From JBGTCY01 sp041748615 (GTDB lineage Bacteria; Bacteroidota; Bacteroidia; Chitinophagales; CAIOSU01): 6,793 nucleotides of DNA. The stretch is from NCBI GenBank assembly GCA_041748615.1, contig JBGTCY010000308.1:1-6793 (forward strand), given 5' to 3'. The position numbers and the translations under genes were made by a program. The notes beneath the pieces are model-generated. The model saw only the letters and a program-made list of their open reading frames with translations. It was not told the origin of the DNA and searched no databases. Positions within the stretch are counted from its first letter, which is position 1. Each line of letters begins with the position of its first letter. Shown here piece after piece: positions 5,294 to 6,793 of this stretch.

Positions 5294-5794
5294 ATGAAAA
5301 AAAACTATATTTTCGCTGTTGCAGTTGTATTGTTTCTCGCTGCATTTGAATCAAACGCTCAAACCTTAGAAAGACAGGTCATCGCTGCTGCCGGTGATTA
5401 TTTTGTTTCACCAGGACTTTCATTAAGCTGGACACTGGGAGAGCCGGTGACTGAAACCGTCAGCAATTATGATGTAATCCTCACACAAGGTTTTCAGCAG
5501 GCGGATAAAATAACGGTGACAACAGTAAGAGAACCGCTTTCCAATTTATTCGACATCAAAATTTTCCCGAACCCCACGACTGATTATTTGAATATCCGCA
5601 TTAATTCTGAACGTGATGAAATCATCATTGCTCAGTTATACTCTTTGCAGGGACAAAAAGTAATTGAGCGCAAAATGCAGGATACTCAATTTCAGCTTGA
5701 CCTTGCCGCGTTGCCTGCTGCCGGCTATTTGCTGAGTTTCAGAAAATTAAACGGAGAATTGATTACCACCTACATGGTGAATAAAGCCAAATAA
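5294..5794 (+). CDS. Small secreted protein with T9SS type A sorting domain
   Basis: The 166-residue product starts with a signal peptide, MKKNYIFAVAVVLFLAAFESNA, probably cut after Ala22. The mature N-terminal half (23-69) has the pattern ERQVIAAAGDYF, LSWTLGEPVTET and a closing LTQGFQQ, a short module seen in many Bacteroidota exported proteins, here recognised from memory. Residues 88-166 are a type IX secretion sorting domain: IKIFPNPTTDYLNI (PNP at 92-94), AQLYSLQGQKVIE, LPAAGYLLSF and a terminal TTYMVNKAK. The protein should be secreted or anchored at the surface; its biochemical role is unknown. It is followed after 42 bp by the DPTNE repeat protein on the same strand with no terminator between them, so the two probably form a transcription unit. 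Confidence 0.85.
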   Translation: MKKNYIFAVAVVLFLAAFESNAQTLERQVIAAAGDYFVSPGLSLSWTLGEPVTETVSNYDVILTQGFQQADKITVTTVREPLSNLFDIKIFPNPTTDYLNIRINSERDEIIIAQLYSLQGQKVIERKMQDTQFQLDLAALPAAGYLLSFRKLNGELITTYMVNKAK

Positions 5795-5836
5795 AAAATT
5801 TAAATCATTATATAATCCTAAACCAATCTGAATATT

Positions 5837-6793
5837 ATGAAAAAGCTGTTTCTCTCTTTAGTAGCCGCGCTCACCTTGTGCCTCAATTTGATGGCGCAAA
5901 ACTCAGGCGCATTTAAGTACCAGGCTGTTGCCCGCGACAATGCCGGACAGGTGATGGAAAATAAAACCATGACCGTCAGAATGACCATTGTGAAAGGCGC
6001 ATTGGCTCATTATTCGGAAATACACACCGTAGTCACCAATGAGTTCGGTTTGTTTTCTTTGGAAGTGGGCAGGGGAAATCCCGAAATGGGTGTTTTCCAC
6101 CAAATCGTTTGGTCTGATGACGTACACTTTTTACGTGTTGAATTAGACCCGCATAACAGCGGCAACTTTATGTTGCTTGGGAATTCGGAATTATTGCCGG
6201 TACCCTACGCGATGCACGCTGAAACCGTGACTCATGTGGATGACGCTGACGCTGACCCGACCAATGAAATTCAGGATTTGAAAGTGACGGGCACCATTCT
6301 GCAAATCACCCGCAATAATGACGCAACTCAGATTGACCTTGCTGATTTCAATACGGACAGTCAGCAGTTAACTTATGACTCTGACATCTTTGTTCTTGAA
6401 TTGGAAAATGGCGGTTCGGTGGACCTCTCTAATTTGAAAAACGATGCTGACCATGACCCGACTAATGAGTTGCAGACTGTTACCATTACCGGTGACTGGG
6501 TAACGCTTTCTCATGGCGGTGGTTCTTTCTCTATTGAAGATGGTGACAGCGACCCGACTAATGAATTGCAAACAATCTCCAGAGTAGGGAATGATATTAC
6601 TCTTTCTCAAGGTGGCGGTTCTGTTTCAGTAGAAGATAATGACAATGACCCTACCAATGAAATCCAGGATTTATTTTTTAACAGTAATTATTTGTATATC
6701 ACCAACAATCCGAATCCAACTTTGATAGACATGAACCATTTCATGGATAACACCGACAATCAGCAGTTGGCTTTCGACCCGCAGACGGGTGAG
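5837..6793 (+). CDS. Secreted YQAVARD-domain protein with DPTNE repeats (runs off the right edge)
   Basis: A frame opens at the ATG at 5837 and stays open for 319 codons to the window end. It starts with a signal peptide, MKKLFLSLVAALTLCLNLMA, probably cut after Ala20. Residues 24-131 are the common Bacteroidota N-terminal module: FKYQAVARDNAGQ (26-38), a TNEFGLFSLEVG segment, and the closing LLPVPYAMHAE. From about residue 136 the protein becomes a periodic beta-rich array in which DxDPTNE[IL]Q motifs (Asp at 140, 207, 239, 271) alternate with NTDxQQL motifs (Asp at 174, 307), spaced 32 to 36 residues. Such arrays resemble elongated fibre or tail-fibre-like proteins whose C-termini vary; the end of this one is not visible. 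The product is probably extracellular or surface-exposed. No start codon alternative competes with 5837. Confidence 0.85.
   Translation, partial: MKKLFLSLVAALTLCLNLMAQNSGAFKYQAVARDNAGQVMENKTMTVRMTIVKGALAHYSEIHTVVTNEFGLFSLEVGRGNPEMGVFHQIVWSDDVHFLRVELDPHNSGNFMLLGNSELLPVPYAMHAETVTHVDDADADPTNEIQDLKVTGTILQITRNNDATQIDLADFNTDSQQLTYDSDIFVLELENGGSVDLSNLKNDADHDPTNELQTVTITGDWVTLSHGGGSFSIEDGDSDPTNELQTISRVGNDITLSQGGGSVSVEDNDNDPTNEIQDLFFNSNYLYITNNPNPTLIDMNHFMDNTDNQQLAFDPQTGE
6242..6793 (+). repeat. Coding repeat array, 32-36 codons per unit
   Basis: Within the fibre-like gene, units of 32 to 36 codons repeat. Two units are close at the DNA level: GACCCGACTAATGA is identical at 6455-6468 and 6551-6564, and similarity continues into TTGCA. 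The Gly-Gly-Ser strand that precedes each motif is also repeated (TCTCATGGCGGTGG and TCTCAAGGTGGCGG). Other units are recognisable only in protein (DxDPTNE at residues 140 and 271; NTDxQQL at 172-178 and 305-311). This indicates past internal duplication with divergence, and the array continues beyond the window. Confidence 0.75.

Overview
The window looks like chromosomal DNA from a member of the Bacteroidota. Four lines of evidence point there: two clear type IX secretion (T9SS) C-terminal sorting domains and a third, divergent one; an SPII lipoprotein with the DGDGDLG motif; a secreted protein opening with the YQAVARD-type N-terminal module; and start codons preceded by A/T-rich leaders without Shine-Dalgarno sequences. 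No phage, integrase, transposase, tRNA, rRNA or CRISPR sequence was found. The taxonomic call below phylum level is open.

Layout. At the left edge (1-95, minus) is the N-terminus of a response regulator. A 232-bp spacer follows, holding a short dyad and a stop-free stretch that overlaps the end of the next gene in another frame. At 328-1323 (minus) is a LuxE/PaaK-family acyl-protein synthetase-like adenylating enzyme. It is divergent, across only 41 bp, from a cysteine-rich lipoprotein (1365-1907, plus). That lipoprotein converges on a small secreted protein with a degenerate T9SS-like C-terminus (1964-2422, minus), and the two share a bidirectional terminator. Upstream lies a secreted beta-propeller-like protein with a T9SS sorting domain (2592-3989, minus). 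A 360-bp non-coding region then separates it from a divergent exported TPR protein (4350-5141, plus), which ends at a strong terminator. The right end carries a likely two-gene unit: a small T9SS cargo protein (5294-5794, plus) and a long repeat protein with DPTNE motifs (5837 to beyond the window end, plus).

Most genes encode exported products: lipoprotein, T9SS cargo, periplasmic or surface TPR protein and repeat fibre-like protein. The region therefore reads as a set of cell-envelope genes rather than a metabolic pathway. The LuxE-like enzyme and the response regulator are the only predicted cytoplasmic proteins.

The most notable non-coding signal is a pair of homologous 81-nt foldback elements (2506-2586 and 4060-4140). 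They bracket the beta-propeller gene in the same orientation. They share loop sequences and a trailing T-run, but their outer stem sequences differ in a compensatory way, so each still pairs. This looks like a structured repeat or small-RNA family. A second signal is a cluster of four TCGGTAT heptamers (4150-4295) just upstream of the TPR gene.
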